Shown piece after piece: positions 42,488 to 52,696 of a stretch of 64,000 nt of DNA; the stretch's first letter is position 1, and every line of letters begins with the position of its first letter. The notes under the pieces were generated by a model. That model was not told where the DNA came from and searched no databases. It was given only the letters and a program-made list of their open reading frames with translations. Location of the stretch: the NCBI RefSeq assembly GCF_016127015.1, contig NZ_CP065972.1:1984001-2048000 (forward strand), read 5' to 3'. The position numbers and the translations under genes are program-made. The stretch comes from Corynebacterium tuberculostearicum. Lineage in GTDB: Bacteria; Actinomycetota; Actinomycetes; Mycobacteriales; Mycobacteriaceae.

Positions 42488-43605
42488 TGACTACACAGCA
42501 GCAAAACATCGGTGAGGTGCTTCAGTTCTTCAACGAGGCGCGCAGACCGGTCAAATCAAGTGATCGAGTCCCTGGCCCTTTCCCCTACTTAGGCGCATCG
42601 GGCACAGTCGATTATGTGGAGGGGTTCACTCACGAAGGCTCCTACCTGTGCGTTAGCGAAGACGGCGCCAACCTGCTTACGCGTTCACTCCCCATCGCCT
42701 GGGTACAGGATGGAAAATTCTGGGCCAATAACCACCTCCAGGTGCTAGGCGGCGTATCACGCGAACATCTCACGTTCTTCCGATATGCAATCGAATCCAC
42801 GAACATAGCTGCTTACGTGACTGGTTCGGCTCAGCCAAAACTGAGCAAAGCCAGTCTCAGCTCCGTCAAGGTACCGAAATTCTCGCGAGGCGAGGAGGTG
42901 AGAATCGGAAAGCTGTTGTCGGCCATCGACGACAAAATAGTTGCAAACCAAACGTCAATTTCAAAAATCGATGAAATCCTAAGAGCCCTTTGGCAAAAAG
43001 AACTTTCTCTTAGCAACATTGACGTTCCACTTAGCTCATTGGCTTCATTCATCAATGGCAAAGCATTCACTAAAGGCGCGTCTGGAACCGGCCGGGTTGT
43101 CGTCCGCATTGCAGAAATGAACTCTGGCATTGGCGGAAAGACCGTATTCAGCGACTTCGATGCAGATCCAGACAACGAGGTAAATCCGGGCGACCTTCTA
43201 TTTTCTTGGTCCGGTACCCTTATGACCAAGCGTTGGCCCTATGACCAGGCAATTGTCAATCAACACATCTTCAAAGTGGTTCCCAATGGGCAACTGGATT
43301 TATGGGCTCTCCGTCAAGCAATCGACGCTCAGCTCGAATATTTCCAAATGATTGCCGCTGGTAAGGCCACAACGATGGGACATATTAAGCGTGGCGATTT
43401 AGACCAGGAAGTCGAAGTCCCCGCCCAGATGTCGGAAGAAACGAATCAACTCGGAAACTCACTTTGGGGACTTGCCACAAGCCTTGAGATCCAGAATTTA
43501 CAACTCGCCCGCACCCGCGATGAACTCCTTCCGCTCCTCATGAGCGGCCGCATCACGGTCGGTGAGGCGGAGGACGTTGCGGGCACGGCGGCGTCGGAAA
43601 GCTAA
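42487..43605 (+). CDS. hsdS: type I specificity subunit HsdS
   Basis: 372 residues: first target-recognition domain (1-140), coiled helix (about 140-175; VRIGKLLSAIDDKIVANQTSISKIDEIL), second recognition domain (180-320), second coil (325-360; TRDELLPLLMSGRITV). Two TRDs predict a bipartite asymmetric target. The middle of the gene is AT-richer than hsdM and hsdR, as usual for exchanged specificity genes. The target sequence cannot be read from this. Confidence 0.94.
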   Translation: MTTQQQNIGEVLQFFNEARRPVKSSDRVPGPFPYLGASGTVDYVEGFTHEGSYLCVSEDGANLLTRSLPIAWVQDGKFWANNHLQVLGGVSREHLTFFRYAIESTNIAAYVTGSAQPKLSKASLSSVKVPKFSRGEEVRIGKLLSAIDDKIVANQTSISKIDEILRALWQKELSLSNIDVPLSSLASFINGKAFTKGASGTGRVVVRIAEMNSGIGGKTVFSDFDADPDNEVNPGDLLFSWSGTLMTKRWPYDQAIVNQHIFKVVPNGQLDLWALRQAIDAQLEYFQMIAAGKATTMGHIKRGDLDQEVEVPAQMSEETNQLGNSLWGLATSLEIQNLQLARTRDELLPLLMSGRITVGEAEDVAGTAASES

Positions 43606-43640
43606 GCAACCCTACCCCTACAACCCCTAAGGAGAAGCAC

Positions 43641-46600
43641 ATGCTGAGCGAAGAATCCCTCGAGCTCATTGTCCAGGACCACCTGGCCGAACTGGAATGG
43701 CAGGCCGGCCACGGCCCGGACTTTGCGCCGGGTTTCGGCGAGCGCGACACGTGGAATGACATCGTGCTGCGCGGGCGTCTGCGCAATGCGGTGCGCAACC
43801 TCAACCCGGACGTACCGGAGGAGTACCTCGACCAGGCGATTGGTGAGGTCATCACGCCGAAGTCACAGTCCGCGATTGCGGAGAACCGGCGCATTCACCA
43901 GATTCTGGTGGAAGGCTACCGCGGTATCGAGTACACCGACCACGAGGGCAACGTTCAGAACCCGACCATCTATTTCCTGTCCTCACAGCCGCACAGGAAC
44001 GACTATTTGTCGCTCAACCAGGTCACCGTTGCGAACCTTGATGGAGAGCGTCGCTTTGACGTGGTTTGCTACGTCAACGGCATGCCGCTGGCATTCATTG
44101 AGCTCAAGAAGACGGGCGCGAATACCTCCGTCGAGGGCGCGTACAACCAGCTGCAGACCTACGTCCAAGAATTCGGCATGGCTTTCCGCTTCGCCAATAT
44201 CGTGATTCCCTCGGACGACATCAGCGCAAAGTACGGCACTCCGTTTACGCCGTGGAACCACTTTGCACCTTGGAATGTAGATGAAGACGGCCGTCCTGTC
44301 CCATCCGACAACATGGTTGTGGCCGGCGAGCCGGTCACGCAGCTGGATCTGTTGCTTGATGGTCTGTTTAATGTGGAGCGTTTTGGACAGCTCTACAGCG
44401 ACTTCACGGCATTCGATGACACGGCCGAGGGGCTAGTCATGCGCATCGCGAAGCCGCACCAGTACTTCGCGGTCACCAAGGCTGTGGGTTCCACGATCAC
44501 GGCGGCGCGCGGCGACAAGCGCGCTGGCGTCATCTGGCACACGACGGGTGCCGGCAAGTCCATGGAGATGGAGCTCTACACCGCCAAGATCATGCGCCGG
44601 CCGGAGATGCTCAGCCCGACCATCATTGTGCTCAATGACCGTACCGAGCTGGATGAGCAGCTCTTCGAGACCTTCAACCGGTCCACCATCCTGCCGGAGG
44701 CACCGCGCAATATCGAGTCGCGTGCTGAGTTGCGTGAACTGCTGTCGCAGAAGACCTCCGGCGGCATCTACTTCTCCACGCTCCAGAAGTTTGGCTTGAA
44801 CGGGCAGGGTGAGTTGCGTGAGACCGAGCACCCGTTGCTCTCTGACCGCAGCAACATCGTGGTCATCGTCGACGAGGCACACCGTTCCCACTATGGCTTT
44901 GGCGATACCGCGGCTGACGGTTACGCACAGCACCTGCGTAATGCACTACCGAACGCCACCATGCTGGCGTTTACCGGTACCCCGCTCAAGGAGTGGGACC
45001 GCGATACGCGCAAGGTCTTCGGTGACGACGTAGATGTCTACGACATGAACCGCGCCGTCGAGGACGGTGCCGTCGTTCCCGTGTATTTCGAGCCACGCCT
45101 CATCCCGCTCAAGCGCATTGCTGGAATCACGGATGACGATATTGATGACTCTGCCGAGGAAGTACTTACGGGTCTCGATGAGGTGGAGCGCGAGCGGATT
45201 CAACGCTCTGTCGCCGCCCTTGAAGTCGTCTACGGCTCCGACGACCGCCTCGATGCCCTAGCAGAAGACTTTGTTCGCCACTGGGAAGACCGCCGCGAAA
45301 ATATGCGGGAATTCATCGGCGCTCCGGGAAAAGCGATGATTGTCACCGCGACGCGCTCCATTGCAGCGCGTCTCTACTCCAAGATCGTGGCGCTGCGCCC
45401 TAAGTGGCATTCGGATGCCGATGACAAGGGAAAAATCAAGGTCATCTACTCTGCCGCGCCGTCCGACCCGGATGAGCTCAAGGTCCATATGCGCCGCCCG
45501 AGCGCGCTCAAGGCCGTGAAGAACCGCATCAAGGACGTCGACGACGAGCTGGAAATCGCCATCGTTCAGTCCATGATGCTCACCGGTTTCGATGCGCCGC
45601 CCCTGCACACGCTCTACATTGACCGCTCGCTCAAGAGCGCGCTGCTGATGCAGACGCTCGCCCGTGTGAACCGCACGTTCCGGGACAAGCAGGATGGCCT
45701 CCTTGTCGCCTATGCTCCGCTGGTCGAGAACCTGGAAAAAGCTCTTGCGGAGTTCACCCTTAACCCTTCCGACGACGGAACCAAGGTCACAGGCCAGGAC
45801 GTTGAGGAAGCACTAACTCTGGCGAAGGGATTCCTGGCTCGTCTCGACGACATTGTGGGAATCGAATGGAAGAACACCGCTTTCATCGATGACGCCAACC
45901 TTCGCCGGGCCTTGCTCGATGTCACTGGTTTCCTTCGCAATCCAAGAACCGAAGGCAACTACGACCCCGAGAAGCCAAACGCGCGTCCCGTCGCTGATGA
46001 GTTCAAGCGTCAGGCTGGAAGGCTCGCGCGTGCATGGGCGCTTGCGTCCAACAGCCCTACCGCCGATGAATTCCGTCCGAGCGTGCAGTTCTATTCCGAG
46101 GTCAAGAACTGGCTCATCAAGCTCGATGCGGGCGACCGCGTGGCCAATGGCGAGCCGATTAGCGACTCCATCCGCAACACCCTAGGCAAGCTGGTCGTTG
46201 ATTCGGCTGAGGCCACCGGTGTCATCGACATCTACCGCCAGGCCGGGATTGAGATTCCGAACTTGCAGGATCTCACCGTCGACCTGTTCAAAGACAAACA
46301 ATCCCCCTCTGAGGTCTCGTTGCTCATCGATGCGTTGCGCCGCCAGCTCCAGCAGGAAGCCCGCACCGCCACAGGAAACAACGAGCTGCGCTCCAAGCAA
46401 TTCTCCGAGCGGATCACCGAGCTGATGAATCGATACACCAATCAGCAGCTCACGGCCGCTGAAATCATCGCCGAACTCATCCGCCTGTCCAAAGAGATTG
46501 TCGAGGAAAGCAAACGTGGTGAACAATTCACCCCGCCACTAGGCAATGACGAGCTCACCTTCTTCGACGCAGTGTCGACAAACGAATCCGCAAACGAGCT

Positions 46601-46859
46601 CATGGACGACGAAGTTCTTGCTGAAATCGCACGCCAGCTCGTTTCCATGCTGCGTCGCGATGCAAAGACCGACTGGACAGTCCGCGATGACGTACGTGCG
46701 AAACTACGCCGCTCGGTCCGCAGGTTGCTACGCGACTACAAGTATCCACCGGACAAGGCGCCGGAGGCCATCAAGCTCGTGCTTGAACAGATGGAGAAAT
46801 TCGCGCCAAGGTATTCAGCGGCGGCGCACGAACAAGGTGACGTTGAGCACCGTGGTTAG
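43641..46859 (+). CDS. hsdR: type I restriction endonuclease subunit HsdR
   Basis: 1072 residues. Nuclease domain with D140 and ExK (FIELKK, E154/K156); helicase motif I HTTGAGKS (300-307); DEAH at 411-414; motif III AFTGTP; motif VI QTLARVNR. The C-terminal helical region contacts HsdM. All catalytic residues are intact, so the system should restrict. AAGGAG lies six bases before the ATG. Its end overlaps the convergent ATPase gene by four bases. Confidence 0.95.
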   Translation: MLSEESLELIVQDHLAELEWQAGHGPDFAPGFGERDTWNDIVLRGRLRNAVRNLNPDVPEEYLDQAIGEVITPKSQSAIAENRRIHQILVEGYRGIEYTDHEGNVQNPTIYFLSSQPHRNDYLSLNQVTVANLDGERRFDVVCYVNGMPLAFIELKKTGANTSVEGAYNQLQTYVQEFGMAFRFANIVIPSDDISAKYGTPFTPWNHFAPWNVDEDGRPVPSDNMVVAGEPVTQLDLLLDGLFNVERFGQLYSDFTAFDDTAEGLVMRIAKPHQYFAVTKAVGSTITAARGDKRAGVIWHTTGAGKSMEMELYTAKIMRRPEMLSPTIIVLNDRTELDEQLFETFNRSTILPEAPRNIESRAELRELLSQKTSGGIYFSTLQKFGLNGQGELRETEHPLLSDRSNIVVIVDEAHRSHYGFGDTAADGYAQHLRNALPNATMLAFTGTPLKEWDRDTRKVFGDDVDVYDMNRAVEDGAVVPVYFEPRLIPLKRIAGITDDDIDDSAEEVLTGLDEVERERIQRSVAALEVVYGSDDRLDALAEDFVRHWEDRRENMREFIGAPGKAMIVTATRSIAARLYSKIVALRPKWHSDADDKGKIKVIYSAAPSDPDELKVHMRRPSALKAVKNRIKDVDDELEIAIVQSMMLTGFDAPPLHTLYIDRSLKSALLMQTLARVNRTFRDKQDGLLVAYAPLVENLEKALAEFTLNPSDDGTKVTGQDVEEALTLAKGFLARLDDIVGIEWKNTAFIDDANLRRALLDVTGFLRNPRTEGNYDPEKPNARPVADEFKRQAGRLARAWALASNSPTADEFRPSVQFYSEVKNWLIKLDAGDRVANGEPISDSIRNTLGKLVVDSAEATGVIDIYRQAGIEIPNLQDLTVDLFKDKQSPSEVSLLIDALRRQLQQEARTATGNNELRSKQFSERITELMNRYTNQQLTAAEIIAELIRLSKEIVEESKRGEQFTPPLGNDELTFFDAVSTNESANELMDDEVLAEIARQLVSMLRRDAKTDWTVRDDVRAKLRRSVRRLLRDYKYPPDKAPEAIKLVLEQMEKFAPRYSAAAHEQGDVEHRG

Positions 46860-48352
46860 CCCTGCAGCCGATAGCGCTGCTTCGGGCTCTTCAGCGGCTC
46901 AGTGCGCACGATGACGCCTTCCTCAACAAGTTCGTTGATGGTCCTGCGCACGCCGTTGAGGGACAGCCCTGCAGCCCCTGCCAATTCGCGGCTGGACGCT
47001 GTCCTGTGTTCGCGAAGATAATCGAGCACGCACCCGCGGGTAACGCCACCCAACGCCGCGGTGCGCTCCGGAGCAGTCGGATTTCGCCGCGCAAAGGTGA
47101 GTTCAAATGCGGTTAGTGAATCCTGTGGTACCGGCGGCGGCAGCAGCTGCTGCTCCAGTTGGTCGAGAATCTCGATATATCCGGTACCACGATTTTCCGC
47201 AACGTACCCGTCTCCGTCACCGGCAGGAGTCACCTCCAGCAACGCAGACAAATGCTGATTGCGCGCGCTAGACATACCCGCAGTGCCCAATCGATCAACG
47301 GTGACCGTTCCATAAAGACCACCTGGGTTAAGGATCTCCAGCCGGTCGGCATACAGGTTCACTTGTACCTGCGTGCCCCGCGCCTGCGGCGAATAGTCAC
47401 GGTGCATAAGCGCATTAGCGACTGCCTCACGCACAGCCTCCGGAGGATAGTCCGGCAAGTCCTTACGGAAGACTCCCTCGATTACGCCTCCGACGCGCAT
47501 ATTGCGTCGGACTGCCCGCACGGCATCCGCGACCAGTACCGGAATGGGCCCCACCAGACTTTCGTTGTCGAGGAAGCGCTGCTTGCCCATCCCGGCCGAT
47601 TTATTGGTGCCGGGATATGCTGCAAAGGTCACGTTGAGCCGCGGGAAAAACTGTTGCGGGTAAGTGCCCGCTGCCATAAGCCCGCCCAGAGTTGGCACTA
47701 GTTTTCCGTTGTCGTTCCGGGTAATTAGATGGAGCGCTAACATCGCCTCTTCATCGCTCAACCGTCCAAAAATGCGTTCATGGATGGAGCGCTCGCGGGC
47801 CAAGATCTCGGCCACAATGTCAGGATCCAGATCGTCGATGTCAGCATCCGGAACCGGCTCCAGATCCCATTCCGGCTGGGTCTTGTTTTCCTCCAGCCGG
47901 TCGATCTCGTATGGCTTTAGTACGCGGTCCCCATCATGGACCCGGATATAGCTGCCGTGATACTTCGACTGAGAAACGACCCAGCAAGGCTTCTCAAAAG
48001 GAGCACATTCGGGAATGGTGCCAACGACAATGCTCGCGCCCTCCCATTCAACAATGCCGATCTGGGCGCGAACCGACGGGGTCACGAGGTCTGCACATGC
48101 GCCAGCCAGGGCATCCGCCATGGCAATAGCATCAAAGCCTGGTACCGTAACGAACCCGTTGTCTTCATCCAGCCCCAAGATGATGATTCCACCGGTCCCG
48201 TTAGCAAAGGCAGAGATAGAGCGAACGAGCTTCTTGGGAAAACCTCCCGCAGCTGCCTTGACCTCGACGGCGCGCGTATCGGTGTCCTGAGTTCGCAGGC
48301 TTCCAATGATCTCGGTGATCTCCGCTTGGTCATCGTCCCAGACCACAATCAC
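46856..48352 (-). CDS. AlbA_2/Schlafen-like ATP-binding protein with C-terminal winged helix
   Basis: 498 residues from GTG 48352 (AGGGGG just upstream; a second in-frame GTG two codons on is possible). Domain order: AlbA_2 (about 20-155; VEVKAAAGGFPKKLVRSISAFANGTGGIIILG), a HATPase_c_4-like part (about 300-410; REAVANALMHRDYS and LEILNPGG) and a winged helix (about 430-495). Proteins of this build are common in defence islands and may act as regulators or RNA/DNA sensors. It is convergent with hsdR. A repeat field lies directly upstream, fitting self-regulation. Confidence 0.8.
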   Translation of the reverse strand: MIVVWDDDQAEITEIIGSLRTQDTDTRAVEVKAAAGGFPKKLVRSISAFANGTGGIIILGLDEDNGFVTVPGFDAIAMADALAGACADLVTPSVRAQIGIVEWEGASIVVGTIPECAPFEKPCWVVSQSKYHGSYIRVHDGDRVLKPYEIDRLEENKTQPEWDLEPVPDADIDDLDPDIVAEILARERSIHERIFGRLSDEEAMLALHLITRNDNGKLVPTLGGLMAAGTYPQQFFPRLNVTFAAYPGTNKSAGMGKQRFLDNESLVGPIPVLVADAVRAVRRNMRVGGVIEGVFRKDLPDYPPEAVREAVANALMHRDYSPQARGTQVQVNLYADRLEILNPGGLYGTVTVDRLGTAGMSSARNQHLSALLEVTPAGDGDGYVAENRGTGYIEILDQLEQQLLPPPVPQDSLTAFELTFARRNPTAPERTAALGGVTRGCVLDYLREHRTASSRELAGAAGLSLNGVRRTINELVEEGVIVRTEPLKSPKQRYRLQG

Positions 48353-48380
48353 TTACCCCCTATCAGCGCTCAACGCTCCT

Positions 48381-48443
48381 GAACACCCTCAAACACTACA
48401 CACAACACTACACACACTGTGGTGCGTTGTGTAGTGTTCGCAA
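48381..48443. repeat. inverted/direct repeat cluster A upstream of ATPase gene
   Basis: AACACTACACAC occurs twice (48392-48403 and 48404-48415) and its inverse TGTGTAGTGTT at 48428-48438, forming a hairpin with outer imperfect arms (GAACAC...AACACTAC against GTAGTGTT...GTGTTC). It is close to the ATPase start (48352) and likely overlaps its promoter. Confidence 0.7.
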
Positions 48444-48510
48444 GTGTTCCTCGTCCGAAATTCTCACAGTACGGGATGATTTTGCAGGTAAATCATAATT
48501 TTCCCGGTCT

Positions 48511-48590
48511 ACACAACACTACATACAACACACCACCCAACACTCCATAGTGTGGTGTGTTGGGTGGTGTGTTGAGTGTTAAGTGTTCTG
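48511..48590. repeat. long dyad cluster B between glf and ATPase gene
   Basis: A perfect 17-bp inverted repeat, AACACACCACCCAACAC (48527-48543) with its complement at 48557-48573, lies inside a longer imperfect dyad that also contains AACACTACATAC (48516), the same core as cluster A. The hairpin also lies just after the glf stop, so it could act as a terminator-like structure, but there is no clean U-run. Confidence 0.65.
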
Positions 48591-48605
48591 TTGACGGAGT
48601 TCGGC

Positions 48606-49820
<1,215 letters not shown>

Positions 49821-49948
49821 CTACGGCAGCTAACACGGCGCATCGGCGTGTCGCAACAGATCTCACAGAAGTCACAAACGTACCATCACTATCAACTCTT
49901 AACTTTTGGCAACGGTTTTTACAGCTGCACAACCCTAGGGAGATAACA

Positions 49949-51847
49949 GTGCAACAACGACGTCGACTAGTACCCACCAGGTCAAAATGGTCCACCCCCG
50001 TCATCGCGGCGGTCACCTCCATCGCGCTCGCCGTGACGGCCGCATTCGGCGGACAGCAAGTTCTCAAGACCCAAGACTCCGGCAACGGCGGTCCCATTGA
50101 GGTCAAAAATTCCTCCTCTAGCTTCAGTGACGGCGAATCCATCGTCGTCGATGACCCAGCCGTAGCCGCTCAGGGCGACGGCGAAAGCCGCCGCGCGGTC
50201 AAGCAGTTCCACCGCGACGAAACCTTCAACATGTTCGCCGTCACCTGGGAGGGCAAACGAGATATCAACTCCTTCGTCCGCTCCAAGCAGCAGGACGGTT
50301 CCTGGAGCGAATGGCTGCAGATGGATGCAATGAATTACACCGAGGGCAAGAACGGCACCGAACTCATCTTCGTGGGCGATACCAACGATGTGCAGGTTTC
50401 TATGGCCAACGTTGACCTCGTGACCGGTTCCAACCTCGACAAGAAGGAAGACTCCCTCCTGGACAAGGCCGCCAAGGGCGCTGATGCCAACCGCCCCGCG
50501 CCGCTTGCGTACAACGTCGGCGATATCTCCCCCGTGGCCGATGAGCGCACCCAGGTTGCGGATCTCGACGCCGTGTTTATCGACGGCAACGCCCAAGAAG
50601 GCGAAGCCATCGAGCCCACCGCAGAAACCGCGGGCATGCCCAAGGTAGTCACCCGCGCCGGCTGGGGAGCAGACGAATCTAAGCGCTGCCAGCAGCCAAC
50701 CTACGACGATGGCATCAAGGCCATGACCCTGCACCACACCGCGGGTACCAATAACTACACCCGCGCGCAGGCGGCGGCACAGGTACGCGGTGCCTACGAC
50801 TACCATGCGCAGACCCTGGGCTGGTGCGATATCGGCTACAACGTACTGGTAGATAAGTTCGGTACCATCTATGAAGGCCGCTACGGCGGCTTGGACAAAG
50901 CCGTACAAGGTGCCCACGTGGGTGGCTTCAACTCCAATAACTGGGGCATTTCCACGATTGGCAACTACGAGCAGGCTGAGCCTTCCCGCGAGATGCTCAA
51001 CTCCGTGGCCGAGATTGCTGGCTGGAAGGCCGCTATTTCTGGCATCGATCCAATGGGCAAGGCCAGCTTGTACTCCGGCGGATTCAACGGCTCCAAGTTC
51101 CCTGCAGGAACCATGGCCACCGTGCCGGCGTTCGCGGGCCATAATGATTTTCACTACACGGCCTGCCCGGGCCAGTACACCACGCGCCATTGGGATGAAA
51201 TCCGTAAGAACACCAAGCGCAAGGCGGACGCCATCAAGTCCGGCAAGAACAGCACGGATCTGAACTGGCAAAAGTCTCCCAAGCCCAATGCCCCCAAGAC
51301 CCCGCAGCAGACGGGCGAAGAAATCATGTCCTCGCTGGGCGACGTCGAGGTCCCAGTCTCGACCATCTCCGCCCTCGCTGGAATCGCTGCCGCAGTCTTC
51401 GGCGTGCTCATCGCCAATGACCGCCTGCAGAAGCCTGATACCGATCAGAAGGTGGCGGGCAATTTGACCACCGGGGATATCCCGGAGATTGTCAACAAGG
51501 TTGTCCAAGTCTCCAACAACGAGGGCTTGAAGGAATCCTGGACCTCCGTGCTCAATGCCTTCGGCCCGGTCTTGGGTCTAGCAGTCGGCGGCCCGGATAC
51601 CACCGATGGCGGCAAAATCCTCTACCAGCTCTTCCAGAATGGCGTGGTGCTTTCCTCCAAGGAGTCCGGCACCAAGGCGTTGACGGGTGAGATCGCCAAG
51701 AAGTGGTCCGAGGGCGATAATGCCTCCAAGCTCGGCCTTCCTCTCTCCAACGAGGAAAAGAATGGCAAGGAAATCCGCGTGAAGTTCCAGGGTGGCGAGA
51801 TTGTCTACAACACCGAAACGGAAAAGGTAGACATCTTCACCGACTAG
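49949..51847 (+). CDS. secreted N-acetylmuramoyl-L-alanine amidase (PGRP type, Rv3811-like)
   Basis: 632 residues. Signal/anchor helix (about 15-35), an unknown N-terminal region, PGRP/amidase_2 domain (about 230-420) with zinc ligands in LHHTAG and FHYTACPG, a Pro-rich linker, a hydrophobic segment (about 470-490) and a C-terminal part with a single LGFP-like element (KLGLPLSNEE). It cleaves the lactyl-amide bond of peptidoglycan. GTG 49949 has AGGGAG upstream. The neighbour glf matches the mycobacterial glf-Rv3811 context. It overlaps the HAD gene end by four bases. Confidence 0.87.
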   Translation: MQQRRRLVPTRSKWSTPVIAAVTSIALAVTAAFGGQQVLKTQDSGNGGPIEVKNSSSSFSDGESIVVDDPAVAAQGDGESRRAVKQFHRDETFNMFAVTWEGKRDINSFVRSKQQDGSWSEWLQMDAMNYTEGKNGTELIFVGDTNDVQVSMANVDLVTGSNLDKKEDSLLDKAAKGADANRPAPLAYNVGDISPVADERTQVADLDAVFIDGNAQEGEAIEPTAETAGMPKVVTRAGWGADESKRCQQPTYDDGIKAMTLHHTAGTNNYTRAQAAAQVRGAYDYHAQTLGWCDIGYNVLVDKFGTIYEGRYGGLDKAVQGAHVGGFNSNNWGISTIGNYEQAEPSREMLNSVAEIAGWKAAISGIDPMGKASLYSGGFNGSKFPAGTMATVPAFAGHNDFHYTACPGQYTTRHWDEIRKNTKRKADAIKSGKNSTDLNWQKSPKPNAPKTPQQTGEEIMSSLGDVEVPVSTISALAGIAAAVFGVLIANDRLQKPDTDQKVAGNLTTGDIPEIVNKVVQVSNNEGLKESWTSVLNAFGPVLGLAVGGPDTTDGGKILYQLFQNGVVLSSKESGTKALTGEIAKKWSEGDNASKLGLPLSNEEKNGKEIRVKFQGGEIVYNTETEKVDIFTD

Positions 51848-52674
51848 AACCAGCGCTCTAGCACCTTTGCGACGCCCGCCTGGTGGTTAGCCACGGTGAC
51901 CGCATCCGCGGCCGCCTTAACCTCCGGGTGGGCGTTTTCCATGGCCACACCGCAACCAGCCCAGCGCAGCATCTCAATATCGTTGGGCATATCCCCAAAT
52001 GCGATCGTCTCCTGCTGGGCGACGCCGGTGTGCTGCGCCAGCCATTCCACCCCGCGGCGCTTAGTCACATCGGGCGCGGCAACCTCCAAGATTCCTTCCT
52101 GCATGGAATAGGTCAGGTGCGCGAGCTCCGGATCGATGTGCGGCGCAATGAGCTCATAGAGCTCTGGGGCGGAGTAGTCCGTGTTGCGGATGAGGAACTT
52201 CACCGCCGGCTGCCCCACTAGCTCACCCATGCTGACCACGCCAAAGCCCTCAAACAGGGCGTTTTCGGAGTAGTGGCGCTCGACTACGAAGAGGTCCTCG
52301 ACGGCGTCGGCAAGCGAGCCCCCAGCCCGCTCCGCGCCAAAGCCCACGGTGCCCAGTACGGTCTGGGCCACATCCACCACTTCCGCCAACGCGGCGGGCG
52401 AAAGCTCGTGGGCGGACATCACCCGATCCTCCGCGGAGTCATACAACACAGCGCCGTTCGAGGTCACGCATACCGGCCGCGCGGGCAGCTGCTCCAGCAC
52501 CGGGGCAATCCAGCGGAACGGACGGCCGGTAGAAAGCGCAAAATAGGCACCCTGTTGGACCGCCCGCGCCACTGCGTCACGGTTGCGACGCGGGACACGG
52601 TGGTTGCGGTCCAGCAGGGTGCCGTCAATATCGCTCGCGATGAGGCGAGGAGCGCGGGCAGGGAAATTCTCCAT
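51844..52674 (-). CDS. Cof-type HAD hydrolase (Rv3813c-like)
   Basis: 276 residues. The HAD motifs are intact: DIDGTLLDRNH (motif I), SNGA (motif II), and FGDMPNDIEML (motif IV). Cof-type enzymes remove phosphate from sugar phosphates or nucleotides; the substrate is unknown. It starts 22 bases after the glpK stop on the same strand, so it may be read with the glycerol genes. Confidence 0.88.
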   Translation of the reverse strand: MENFPARAPRLIASDIDGTLLDRNHRVPRRNRDAVARAVQQGAYFALSTGRPFRWIAPVLEQLPARPVCVTSNGAVLYDSAEDRVMSAHELSPAALAEVVDVAQTVLGTVGFGAERAGGSLADAVEDLFVVERHYSENALFEGFGVVSMGELVGQPAVKFLIRNTDYSAPELYELIAPHIDPELAHLTYSMQEGILEVAAPDVTKRRGVEWLAQHTGVAQQETIAFGDMPNDIEMLRWAGCGVAMENAHPEVKAAADAVTVANHQAGVAKVLERWF

Positions 52675-52696
52675 ACCCGCGAGTTTACGTCAGGAC

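Noticed and set aside
48381..48590. Possible CRISPR array
   Set aside because: Repeats are of uneven length and spacing, mostly inverted, without unique spacers of constant size and without cas genes.
49982..51508. 508-codon minus-strand ORF opposite the amidase
   Set aside because: Shadow ORF; the plus-strand protein has signal peptide, zinc ligands and LGFP-like element.
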